Shown one piece after another: positions 1 through 7,610 of a stretch of DNA of 64,000 nucleotides. A program made the position numbers and the translations under genes. Where the stretch lies: contig CAWBRU010000014.1 in assembly GCA_963791325.1 (NCBI GenBank), positions 1 through 64,000 on the forward strand, given 5' to 3'. The notes under the pieces were generated by a model. That model did not search any database, was not told where the DNA came from, and worked only from the letters and a program-made list of their open reading frames with translations. Origin of the DNA: JBEVJK01 sp963791325. GTDB taxonomy: Bacteria > Pseudomonadota > Alphaproteobacteria > Rhizobiales > Rhizobiaceae. Within the stretch, counting starts at the first letter, position 1. Each line of letters starts with the position of its first letter.

Positions 1-296
1 CCGAACCTTTCATGGGTGGTGTCGAGACAGGGGCGGGGAGCCCTGGTGTCTTAGCCGGCCCGAGTGTCCGTAGGATGACGGCCGCCGTTTGAGACGTGCG
101 GGCGCCATGGGCCACCCGATCGCAGCGGGTGTGACCTTCATCACATCCCCGCCGGGAGAGCTGGTGTAGGCCGGTGAGGTCCGGAGCAATCGGCTTCGTT
201 GGAAGCGAGGGGTCGCCCCGGGGACAATTCAAACTTGGCAGTGGAGGCGCTCGATGTTCGCAGGTGCCGTTGTCCACGCGTTGGAGGCATGCGCCG
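1..296. other. Left edge, no gene recognised
   Basis: GC-rich sequence before the first supported start codon. I found no convincing coding frame, RNA gene or riboswitch core. It presumably holds the upstream region of the EamA transporter, whose ribosome binding site GGAGG lies at 283-287. Confidence 0.4.
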
Positions 297-1343
297 ATGT
301 CTAGGCTGCACGCCAACATGCTCCTGCTTCTGGCGGCGGCTTTCTGGGGTTTCGGCAATGTCGCCCAGAAGACCGTGCTCCATCATCTCGATCCGATGAG
401 CGCCGTCGGCATCCGCTGCCTGCTCGCCGCGGTGCTGGTTGCGCCGCTGATCCGGTTCGACGGCAGCTCAGGCGGCCGGCCCGGCCGCTGGTCGAGCCTG
501 CTCACGGTGAGCGCGCTGTTTTCCATCGCCATGGCGGTGCAGCAGGCCTCCTATCTCGGCACCTCCGTCACCAATGCAAGCTTCCTGGTCAACACTGCTG
601 CCGTGATGACGCCTCTGGTCGCCTGGCTGATGCTGAAAGAACGGCCCTCGACGACGGTTGCGCTCGCCGCCGGCATGTGTCTGGCGGGGGTGTTCCTGCT
701 CGCCGGCGGGCTGCGCGGTGCGGTCACGCTGGGCGACGGCGCGGCGCTGCTGTCGGCGGTTTGCTATGCAGGGTGGATGGTGGCGCTCGGCCGTCACCTC
801 GCCGTCCATGGACGGGCGATCGAGACCGCCGCGGCGCAGTTCTTCGCCGCCGGGGTACTCGCCTTGCCGCTGGGTGCCGTCTTCGGCCGCCTCAGCCTGG
901 CGGCCCTGTGGCATGCAGCGCCTGAACTCGCCATTCTCGGCATCTTCTCCACCGCCGCCGCCTTCGGCATGCAGACGCTGGCGCAGCGCTACACGCCGGC
1001 CAGCCATGCGGCAGTCATCGTCAGCGCCGAGAGCGTGTTCGGCGCGGCCGGTGCAGCGCTCCTGCTTGACGAACGCGTTTCGCTGATCGGCGCGCTCGGC
1101 GGGCTGATCATGCTGGCGGCAATCGGTTATCTGGCGCTATATGACGGCGCAAACATAAGTGCGATTCGCTTTGGACGTGCCAGAAATTTCAACGACTTGG
1201 ATCGTAGGCTGCCGGCTTCGTCAAATAAGCGGCAAATATGGCTACCTGTGGAGTCTTCATTCGGGCCACCATCCCCCGCCAGTTTGACAACTGACACCGC
1301 CTTCACGGCGCGATCATCGCAGGCGGCGCTCAAACATACTTGA
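297..1343 (+). CDS. EamA/DMT-family permease with foreign C-terminal tail
   Basis: Inner-membrane drug/metabolite transporter of the ten-helix EamA type; the substrate cannot be told from sequence. I chose the ATG at 297 because GGAGG sits nine bases upstream and the product then starts directly with the first helix; the frame is open further upstream, but that stretch is not DMT-like. About 281 residues form a normal-length transporter, with hydrophobic segments throughout and two EamA halves. After the residues ALYDG near base 1149 the protein continues for about 65 hydrophilic residues that do not resemble the family and are encoded by lower-GC DNA. That tail begins at the left direct repeat of the 3-kb islet, so the original C-terminus and stop codon appear to have been displaced by the insertion. 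Whether the tail disturbs transport is unknown. Confidence 0.8.
   Translation: MSRLHANMLLLLAAAFWGFGNVAQKTVLHHLDPMSAVGIRCLLAAVLVAPLIRFDGSSGGRPGRWSSLLTVSALFSIAMAVQQASYLGTSVTNASFLVNTAAVMTPLVAWLMLKERPSTTVALAAGMCLAGVFLLAGGLRGAVTLGDGAALLSAVCYAGWMVALGRHLAVHGRAIETAAAQFFAAGVLALPLGAVFGRLSLAALWHAAPELAILGIFSTAAAFGMQTLAQRYTPASHAAVIVSAESVFGAAGAALLLDERVSLIGALGGLIMLAAIGYLALYDGANISAIRFGRARNFNDLDRRLPASSNKRQIWLPVESSFGPPSPASLTTDTAFTARSSQAALKHT
1135..1149 (+). repeat. Left 15-bp direct repeat of the islet
   Basis: The 15 bases CGCTATATGACGGCG occur here and again, identically, at 4215-4229. Both copies are read in the frame that gives L-Y-D-G. The flanking bases differ on each side, so the identity is exactly 15 bp. 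The copy coincides with the point where base composition drops and where the transporter stops looking like its family. Confidence 0.7.
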
Positions 1344-1665
1344 GCAACCGTAATAGCCGCTCGGGTGCTGTATCCGAAATCGTGTACAAATGGCCGTTGG
1401 ATTGTGCAGGTTCTCGGCCGCGCCGAGTTGGGACGCTATGTTCCTTATCGTCCACGAGGGTGCGTGGGCAGTTGGCTGGGATCTAAACTTTCGGGTCTTT
1501 ACCTGGCCGACAACAATGCTGGGAGTTCGAGTTGGGCAAGCTCGGATTTTGAAGCTGCGGCAGCTGGCAGTTGAGCTGGCTGCTTCACCGAATATTTGGA
1601 CGTCGGGAGCTCTGTTCCTGAGGCAATGGGTTTCGTTTGCGTCATCGCGGGCAGGCGGGAGCGGC
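1344..1665. other. Gap upstream of the islet genes
   Basis: About 320 bases of lower-GC sequence between the displaced transporter stop and the oxidoreductase start. Short open frames exist on both strands, but none has a recognisable protein sequence or a ribosome binding site. It probably holds the promoter for the two islet genes; I could not pick out a definite -35/-10 pair. Confidence 0.35.
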
Positions 1666-2872
1666 ATGATTGCGAAGACTGTGGGGACTGCGATTGTTGG
1701 TGCGGGTCCGTATGGACTTTCCATCGCGGCTCATCTGAGGGCCCGTGGCATTCAGCACCGGATATTCGGGCGGCCCATGGTCACCTGGCTCAATCATATG
1801 CCGAAATCGATGCTATTGAAGTCGGATGGCTTCGCGTCGAACCTTTCGGCTCCTGCCGGAGATCACACTCTCCGTTCCTACTGTCTCAGCCACGGAATCA
1901 GCTACGATGACTACGACATCCCGGTAGCACTTACGACCTTCACCGATTATGCGCTCGACTTCCAGAGACGATTTGTCCCCGAGGTCGATGAAAGGCTGCT
2001 CACCGAACTTGCCTCGCGCGACGGCGGATTCACACTGCGGCTTGAAGGGGGTGAGCGCCTGCATGCACACCGTGTCGTGCTTGCGGTCGGAATTTCTCAT
2101 TTCGATCATGTCCCCGAAGGCTTGAAAGAGCACGCAGGGCGCTTCGTCAGTCATAGCAGCGCTTGGAAGGAAGTCAGCCAGTTCCTCAATTCGGACGTCA
2201 CGATCATAGGTGGTGGGTCTTCTGCCCTCGAGCTTGCCGCTGCATTGCATGAAGCGGGAGCGAAGGCGAGACTAGTTATTCGCGCGCCGGCTATCAGGTT
2301 CGATAGTCGGTACTCCAAGACCGTCCGCCCTAGGTCTCTGGCGAAGGCTTCGGCACCCGAGATCGGGACTGGGCCCGAATCTGAAATCGTGGCTGTATTC
2401 CGAATATCCCCACCTTTTTCGCTATCTGCCCCCATCAACCCGCCTCGACATTCTTCATCGTCATCTCGGTCCAGCATCGCCAGGCTATCTCCGTTCTGCC
2501 CTTCAGAAAGTGGATTTGCTGATGGGCTATGAGATTGATGGCGCGACGATTAGAGAAAATCGTGTTCATCTGAGCGTTACGAAGGGAAGCGAGAAGTCGC
2601 TGGCACTGTCGACAGATCATGTCATTGCCGCCACCGGCTATCGCGTTGACGTGCAACGTCTCCACTTCATGGATGCCAGCCTACGGGGTCGCATCCGCAC
2701 TATCGGTCAGACGCCGATCCTTTCTCGGAATCTCGAATCCAACGTCCCTCGCCTCTATTTTGCGGGACTTGCAGCAGCAGGCAGCTTCGGGCCGCTATTG
2801 AGATTTGTCCACGGTACTGAGTTTGCCGCCCGCAGAATCGCCGCTCATATCGCCAGAGGGGGTGGCGCTTGA
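1666..2872 (+). pseudogene. FAD/NAD(P)-dependent oxidoreductase, one frameshift
   Basis: Flavin-containing monooxygenase or lysine N-hydroxylase-like enzyme, about 401 residues once the frameshift is repaired. Residues 8-20 carry the FAD motif GAGPYGLSIAAHL, and GGGSSALE near residue 184 is the NAD(P)H-binding motif. The first frame is family-like up to about base 2310. From there the family sequence continues one frame later (RHPRSGLGP, then HLFRYLPP, then the C-terminal ATGYRVD and NVPRLYFAG). The total span is a multiple of three plus one, which fits a single inserted base. The gene overlaps the ATP-grasp start at TTGA (2869-2872), so the two are probably translationally coupled. The substrate is unknown; related enzymes oxidise amines or other small molecules. 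The shift may be a base-calling error rather than real inactivation. Confidence 0.7.
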
Positions 2873-4131
2873 GCTGCAAGTTTGCCCAACCGGATGACGG
2901 CGATTGCGGTGCGCGGATCCGGCCGCCCCCGGTATCCGGGTCCATCGCGAGTGAGACTGTTCAGCGCAGCGCGAAGACGGCCCGATTGAAGGTTCTCATC
3001 GTGACCGCACTACGCTGGTGGTCAGTGATGCGGCTTGCGCTGGAGATGAGCGAGGTAGGCTTTATGGTCGAAGCTGCGTGCCCGAGAGGGTACCAAGTCG
3101 AAAAGCTGCCTTTCGTGAGTGCGAGCTATCGGTACAATGCTCTCGCCTCGATAGCAGCTCTCCGCGAAACCATCGTAACTTCACGGCCGACGCTCGTTGT
3201 GCCTTGTGATGATTACGTGACGCGTCAACTTCACGATATTTACCGAACAGCCAGATCGAGCGAGCCCGATGGAGCCTGGCTTAAGACACTCATTGCGCGA
3301 TCATTGGGAGAACCGGATTTTTTTCATCTTGTATATTCCCGCCACGGTCTCTGCTCGTTGGCTCGGCAGCTCAATATTCCTGCTCCACGCACGATACCCG
3401 TTACGGCCGGGACCCTAGCAGCATCTCTGGATTCCGTAGGCCTTCCGGCCGTACTGAAGTCCGACGGCAGCTGGTCAGGCAAAGGCGTCGCAATAGTGAC
3501 CAATCGAAGAGAAGCCAAGAGGGCTTTTCGCAAACTTTCTACACCTCCTAGTGTTCTTCTCACGCTGAAGCGGTTTACCCTCAATCGCGACCGCACACTG
3601 GTCATCCGGTGTCTACGACGCGCACCGTCGGCAGTAAGTGGGCAGCGCTTTGTTCCAGGACGGCTGGCCAATGCTGCCGTTGCTTGCTGGCAAGGGAGGG
3701 TGCTCGCTTCGGTGCATGTAGAAGTCCTCGCATCAATCGGTGCAACGGGTCCGGCAACGGTGGTCCGCGTCATCTCACACCCCGGGATGTCACGCGCCGT
3801 CGAACTCATGGTACAGCGCCTTAAGCTCTCAGGATTATGTGGGTTCGATTTCATATTGAGCGCGGAGGATGGCAGCTCTCAGCTCATCGAGCTCAACCCT
3901 CGCGCTACCCAAACCGGCCACCTCATTGCTGCTGACGGGAAGGACCTGCTCGCTGAACTTCTTGGCGCCATACACAATTCGCCAGTTGCACCGCGAGGGG
4001 CCCCGGTCCGAAACCCCCTGGCGTTATTTCCTTACCAACCCGGTCAGAGTGAGCCGTTCCAGGGGGAGATGGCAATTCAGGACATCCCCTGGAATTCGCC
4101 GGAGTTGATTAGGTTCGGCGCTGGTGGCTGA
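2869..4131 (+). CDS. ATP-grasp domain protein
   Basis: Predicted ATP-dependent carboxylate-amine/thiol ligase of 420 residues. The N-terminal part (about 40-150) looks like the pre-ATP-grasp fold, followed by a lid region with PAVLKSDGSWSGKG near residue 195 and the metal/ATP site FDFILSAEDGSSQLIELNPR near 330-350, where the E and N of IELNPR normally bind magnesium. The TTG start at 2869 overlaps the stop of the upstream oxidoreductase and follows a GAGGGGG stretch, so coupled translation is likely. Together the pair suggests oxidation of a small molecule followed by amide or ester ligation. No carrier protein, transporter or second ligase is present in the islet, so the product cannot be predicted. 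Base composition is lower in GC than its surroundings. Confidence 0.7.
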   Translation: MSCKFAQPDDGDCGARIRPPPVSGSIASETVQRSAKTARLKVLIVTALRWWSVMRLALEMSEVGFMVEAACPRGYQVEKLPFVSASYRYNALASIAALRETIVTSRPTLVVPCDDYVTRQLHDIYRTARSSEPDGAWLKTLIARSLGEPDFFHLVYSRHGLCSLARQLNIPAPRTIPVTAGTLAASLDSVGLPAVLKSDGSWSGKGVAIVTNRREAKRAFRKLSTPPSVLLTLKRFTLNRDRTLVIRCLRRAPSAVSGQRFVPGRLANAAVACWQGRVLASVHVEVLASIGATGPATVVRVISHPGMSRAVELMVQRLKLSGLCGFDFILSAEDGSSQLIELNPRATQTGHLIAADGKDLLAELLGAIHNSPVAPRGAPVRNPLALFPYQPGQSEPFQGEMAIQDIPWNSPELIRFGAGG

Positions 4132-4214
4132 CTGGAATCGAAGCAGGGCTTCCTTTTCCCCTCCATCCTTACAGACTGCTGCGGACAGGAGGGATGACAT
4201 TCCGCTGGTCCGGA

Positions 4215-4229
4215 CGCTATATGACGGCG
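4215..4229 (+). repeat. Right 15-bp direct repeat of the islet
   Basis: Second identical copy of CGCTATATGACGGCG (see 1135-1149). Immediately after it the sequence returns to the high GC content of the core chromosome and enters the 3' end of the convergent UPF0104 gene. Confidence 0.7.
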
Positions 4230-4250
4230 GCCGGCTGCCGCGGCTCCGGC

Positions 4251-5213
4251 TCAGCCGGCATCGGTATCGGTGGGCAGGGGCCGCGCCCAGGTACGGGCGA
4301 ACTGCGAGCGTTCGAACACCAGCACCACGCCGACCGCCAGCACCAGCGGGATGATCAGGTAGAAAAGCCGGAACACCAACAGCGCTGCGATCGCGGCGGC
4401 GGGGTCCATTTCGGGCATTCCGGACACGAACACGTATTCGAGCACGCCGATCCCGCCCGGCGCATGCGAGATCTGGGCCACCGAGAACGACGCGATGAAG
4501 ATGCCGAGCACGGTGATGAAGCCGGGATTGCCGGCGGCCGGCAGGGCGAAATAGATGATCGAGGCGGCGCCGATCAGCTCGACCGGGCCGATGATCAGCT
4601 GGCGCCAGACGATCGGCAGCCGCGGATAGTGGATGTCGAGCCCGCGGATGTGGAGCGGGCGGAAATGCAGCCAGCTGAGAAACGCATAGAGCGCGACAAC
4701 TCCGAGCAGGACAATTCCGGCGGCCAGGCCCCAGGCCGGCGGAAAATTGGGAAAATAGCGGTCGACCAGCTCGGGCTGGAGAACGAGCACGACCCCGGAA
4801 AGCGCCAAGGTGGCAAGCACGAAGGTCGACGAGCAGAGCACCACCAGGATGCCGATCTCCGTCGCCGTCAGGCCGCGCGAGCTGTAGGCGCGGTAGCGGA
4901 TCACCGCGCCGGACACCACCGAGCCGCCGATGTTGTGCGACAGCGCATAGGTGGTGAAGGAACACAGCGAGATGAACAGCCACGGCACCCGCTTGCCGAC
5001 ATGGAGGAGCGCGATGTGGTCATAGCCCGCGAGTGCGGCGTAGGCCACGAAGGAACCGAGCGCGGCGAGCAGCCACTGGTGGAGGGAGATCGCCGATAGG
5101 CCTTCGCCGACATCGTCGAGCGAGATGCCGCGCAGTTCATCGACCAGCAGCCACACCGAAAGCGCCACTGCGACGAGGCCGATGATCGGCCAGACATAGT
5201 CTTTCCACTTCAT
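4251..5213 (-). CDS. UPF0104 / LPG-synthase-like transmembrane protein
   Basis: Integral membrane protein of about 320 residues resembling the flippase-like N-terminal half of lysylphosphatidylglycerol synthases (UPF0104). The signs are multiple hydrophobic helices, an ALSHNIGGSVVSGAVIRYR stretch near residue 90, and SHAPGGIGVLEYVF near residue 250. The C-terminal aminoacyl-transfer domain of MprF is absent, as is usual for this family, which is thought to move lipids or lipid-linked molecules across the membrane. I chose the ATG at 5213 because the protein then begins just before the first helix; a start at 5303 would add about 30 hydrophilic residues and has no better ribosome binding site. 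It is divergent from the ppx gene and convergent with the islet. Confidence 0.75.
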   Translation of the reverse strand: MKWKDYVWPIIGLVAVALSVWLLVDELRGISLDDVGEGLSAISLHQWLLAALGSFVAYAALAGYDHIALLHVGKRVPWLFISLCSFTTYALSHNIGGSVVSGAVIRYRAYSSRGLTATEIGILVVLCSSTFVLATLALSGVVLVLQPELVDRYFPNFPPAWGLAAGIVLLGVVALYAFLSWLHFRPLHIRGLDIHYPRLPIVWRQLIIGPVELIGAASIIYFALPAAGNPGFITVLGIFIASFSVAQISHAPGGIGVLEYVFVSGMPEMDPAAAIAALLVFRLFYLIIPLVLAVGVVLVFERSQFARTWARPLPTDTDAG

Positions 5214-5326
5214 CTTGCGTGCGCATCGCTCTGCTTGGCCGGCCGCGCGCGCCTGGGGCGCGAGGGCGGCGATCCTGCAGAGATAGACTTTCTTCGCCGC
5301 CATTCAAATCGGAAATCGGCCGCGTC

Positions 5327-6787
5327 ATGGGAGGCTTGGTGATCGCGGCCGGCGCTGCTAGGGTTGGGCCAACGAGAACCAAGCGCGTGCAGCGTCCCGG
5401 CCTGGGTTCGCGCGGCGCCGAAAGGAATTTGCCTTTGAAGGACCCCGAAGCCGGTGCCGTCGCGCCGGGTGCGGTGGCCCTCAGCCGCAGTGAGCCGACC
5501 TCGACGGCGGAGCGGCCGGCCGCCGATCCCTCCGCACCTTTCGAAGCGGGCGCTCGCCGTGCGTCGCCCGGCGTCGGCGAACCGCCGCGCGGGCGCAAGC
5601 GCCGCAAACGTCGCCGCGGCCGCAAAGTGTTCGACCGCGACCATGACGGCGCTGCCGCGGCGCCGGCCGAGCCTCGCCTCGCCGGTGCGGCACCGCCGCC
5701 GCGCCAAGAGCCGGCGCGCGTCGAGCCTCCGGTCCAGCCGCACGCCAAGCCGGCGCCGCAGCGGCCGCGCCGCAGTCACGATCTGCCGGTGTTTGCCGCG
5801 CTTGACCTCGGCACCAACAATTGCCGCCTGTTGGTCGCGGTTCCCGGCCCGCCGGGCCAGTTCCGGGTGATCGACGCCTTCTCGCGGATCGTTCGTCTGG
5901 GCGAAGGGCTGTCGGCGAGCGGCCGGCTGTCCGAGCCGGCGATGGACCGGGCGGTGGCGGCGCTGAAGGTTTGCGCCGACAAGCTCGGCCACCGCACCTT
6001 GCGGCACGCCCGCCTGATCGCCACGGAGGCCTGCCGGGCCGCCGCCAACGGCGCCGCCTTTCTGCGCCGGGTCGCGGCCGAGACCGGGCTCGACCTCGAA
6101 GTCATCGACCGGCGCACCGAGGCCCGCCTGGCGGTATCGGGCTGCGGCTCGCTGGTCGAGCCGGCCACCGAAGGGGTGGTGCTGTTCGACATCGGCGGCG
6201 GGTCTTCCGAGATCGCGCTGATCGATCTGTCCGAGCGGCGCACCCCGCGGCTGGCCAACCACATCGTCTCGTGGACCTCGCTGCCGGTCGGCGTGGTGTC
6301 GCTGGCCGAGCGGTTCGGCGGCCGCAACGTCTCGCCCGAGGTGTTCGGGGCGATGGTGGCGGAGGTGGCGGCGATGCTCTCGGCCTTCGACGGACGTCAC
6401 CGGCTGGACCATATCGCGGCCGGCCCGCACTTCCACCTGCTCGGCACCTCCGGCACCGTCACCACGCTCGCCGGCGTGCATCTCGGGCTGGAGCGCTATG
6501 ATCGCCGGCGGGTCGACGGTCTGTGGATGGAGCGGCCGCATGTCGACCGGATGATCGCCACCCTGCTCGGCTGGTCGTTCGAGGCCCGTGTCGCCAACCC
6601 GTGCATCGGCGCCGACCGGGCCGACCTCGTGCTCGCCGGCTGCGCGATCCTCGAGGCGATCCGCAAGGTCTGGCCGTCCGAGCGGTTGAGGGTTGCCGAC
6701 CGTGGGCTGCGCGAGGGCATCTTGACCGAGCTGATGGCCGATGCCGGCGTGTGGCGGCGGCAGCGGCACCCGGAGCGCAGGCCATGA
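5327..6787 (+). CDS. ppx: Ppx/GppA family phosphatase
   Basis: Exopolyphosphatase / guanosine pentaphosphate phosphohydrolase family, 486 residues, cytoplasmic, acting on polyphosphate or pppGpp. The sugar-kinase/Hsp70-fold motifs are clear: ALDLGTNNCRLLVA around residue 155, TEACRAAANG, and the phosphate-binding LFDIGGGSSEIALID around 285. The first 150 or so residues are a low-complexity region rich in Ala, Pro and Arg with a very basic patch (RKRRKRRRGRK). Such disordered extensions are seen in alphaproteobacterial homologues, but the exact start codon is uncertain. No C-terminal HD domain is present. Its stop overlaps the rlmE start as ATGA, so the two form an operon. Confidence 0.85.
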   Translation: MGGLVIAAGAARVGPTRTKRVQRPGLGSRGAERNLPLKDPEAGAVAPGAVALSRSEPTSTAERPAADPSAPFEAGARRASPGVGEPPRGRKRRKRRRGRKVFDRDHDGAAAAPAEPRLAGAAPPPRQEPARVEPPVQPHAKPAPQRPRRSHDLPVFAALDLGTNNCRLLVAVPGPPGQFRVIDAFSRIVRLGEGLSASGRLSEPAMDRAVAALKVCADKLGHRTLRHARLIATEACRAAANGAAFLRRVAAETGLDLEVIDRRTEARLAVSGCGSLVEPATEGVVLFDIGGGSSEIALIDLSERRTPRLANHIVSWTSLPVGVVSLAERFGGRNVSPEVFGAMVAEVAAMLSAFDGRHRLDHIAAGPHFHLLGTSGTVTTLAGVHLGLERYDRRRVDGLWMERPHVDRMIATLLGWSFEARVANPCIGADRADLVLAGCAILEAIRKVWPSERLRVADRGLREGILTELMADAGVWRRQRHPERRP

Positions 6788-7500
6788 GCCGCCGCTCCGG
6801 GTCGGGCGCCGGGTCGAGCCGGGTGCTGCGCACCAGGGTGAAGCGGAGCAACATCAAGGAATCGTCGCGCCGCTGGCTGGAGCGCCACCTCAACGATCCC
6901 TACGTGCAGCGAAGCAAGGCCGACGGCTACCGCTCGCGCTCCGCCTACAAGCTGATCGAGATCGACGACCGCCATCATCTGCTCAAGCCTGGCCGCCACG
7001 TCGTCGACCTCGGCGCCGCGCCCGGCGGCTGGTGCCAGGTCGCGGTCGAGCGGACGCGCTCGCCGGCGGCGGCGCCGCAGGTGGTGGGCATCGACTACCT
7101 GCCGATGGACCCGCTGCCGGGCGCGACCATTCTGGAGCTCGATTTCCTCGATGCCGATGCGCCGCAGCGCATCTCGGCCGCACTCGGCGGCGCGCCCGAC
7201 TTGGTGCTGTCCGACATGGCGGCGCCGACCACCGGCCACCGGCGCACCGACCATCTGCGCACCATGCATCTGTGCGAAGCGGCGGCCGAGTTCGCGCTGT
7301 CGGTGCTGAAGCCGGGCGGCGACTTCCTCGCCAAGACCTTCCAGGGCGGCACCGAGGCCGCCTTGCTCGACCAGCTCAAGCGCCGGTTCCGCAGCGTCCA
7401 CCACATCAAGCCGCCGGCCTCGCGCGAGGAGTCGGTCGAGCTCTATCTGCTGGCCAAGGGCTTCAAGGGCGGGCCGTCACCACCGGGCGAGGGTCCCTGA
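6784..7500 (+). CDS. rlmE: 23S rRNA (U2552-2'-O)-methyltransferase RlmE
   Basis: FtsJ/RrmJ-type methyltransferase, 238 residues, which methylates the 2'-OH of U2552 in the A-loop of 23S rRNA during late 50S assembly. The N-terminal tail is basic. SRSAYKL, the SAM-binding DLGAAPGGWCQ (about residue 75), LSDMAAPTTGHRRTDH (about 140), AKTFQGG and SVELYLLA supply the K-D-K-E catalytic set. The start overlaps the ppx stop (ATGA). An intergenic palindromic repeat begins a few bases after its stop codon and could act as its 3' end. Confidence 0.95.
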   Translation: MSRRSGSGAGSSRVLRTRVKRSNIKESSRRWLERHLNDPYVQRSKADGYRSRSAYKLIEIDDRHHLLKPGRHVVDLGAAPGGWCQVAVERTRSPAAAPQVVGIDYLPMDPLPGATILELDFLDADAPQRISAALGGAPDLVLSDMAAPTTGHRRTDHLRTMHLCEAAAEFALSVLKPGGDFLAKTFQGGTEAALLDQLKRRFRSVHHIKPPASREESVELYLLAKGFKGGPSPPGEGP

Positions 7501-7511
7501 TAGCCGAGCGC

Positions 7512-7610
7512 GGAGCACCGTTTCCTTGAATCGGTGCTCCCCTCTAAGTCTTTGTTTTTCCGCAATTCCGGACGGAAAAACCGTTGCCGCTTTTCCTGAA
7601 GTTGCTCTAG
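7512..7610 (+). repeat. Intergenic palindromic repeat, copy A
   Basis: Starts with a 9-bp perfect hairpin (GGAGCACCG, 11-base loop, CGGTGCTCC; 7512-7540). The conserved core CTCTAAGTCTTTGTTTTTCC follows, then GCAATTCCGGACGGAAAAAC, ending in GCTCTAG at 7604-7610. The core matches copies B (36.0 kb) and C (42.9 kb), and its right end matches copy D (17.7 kb). It lies between the convergent rlmE and MFS genes, and its terminal CTAG contains the TAG stop codon of the MFS gene. The hairpin followed by a T-rich stretch could also terminate rlmE transcripts. Confidence 0.75.

Larger units (their letters stand above)
1150..4214. mobile_element. 3-kb low-GC islet between direct repeats
   Basis: About 3065 bp bounded by identical 15-bp direct repeats and visibly less GC-rich than the sequence on either side. 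It contains two genes, a flavoprotein oxidoreductase and an ATP-grasp protein, and no recognisable integrase, transposase or terminal inverted repeat. It sits at the 3' end of the EamA gene, between that gene and the convergent UPF0104 gene. I infer horizontal acquisition, by site-specific insertion using the 15-bp sequence or by recombination between short repeats. The mechanism cannot be read from the sequence. Confidence 0.5.

Noticed and set aside
174..296. Upstream start for the EamA transporter at 174
   Set aside because: The extra 41 residues are not DMT-like and the ATG at 297 has a good GGAGG site.
1..296. Riboswitch or structured RNA at the left edge
   Set aside because: Some short inverted repeats exist, but I could not match a known aptamer core or a consistent fold.
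1150..4214. Integrase or transposase gene inside the islet
   Set aside because: Both strands were read in all frames; only the oxidoreductase and ATP-grasp genes are recognisable.
5210..6769. 519-codon antisense frame opposite ppx
   Set aside because: Shadow of the Ppx/GppA gene; no recognisable domain.
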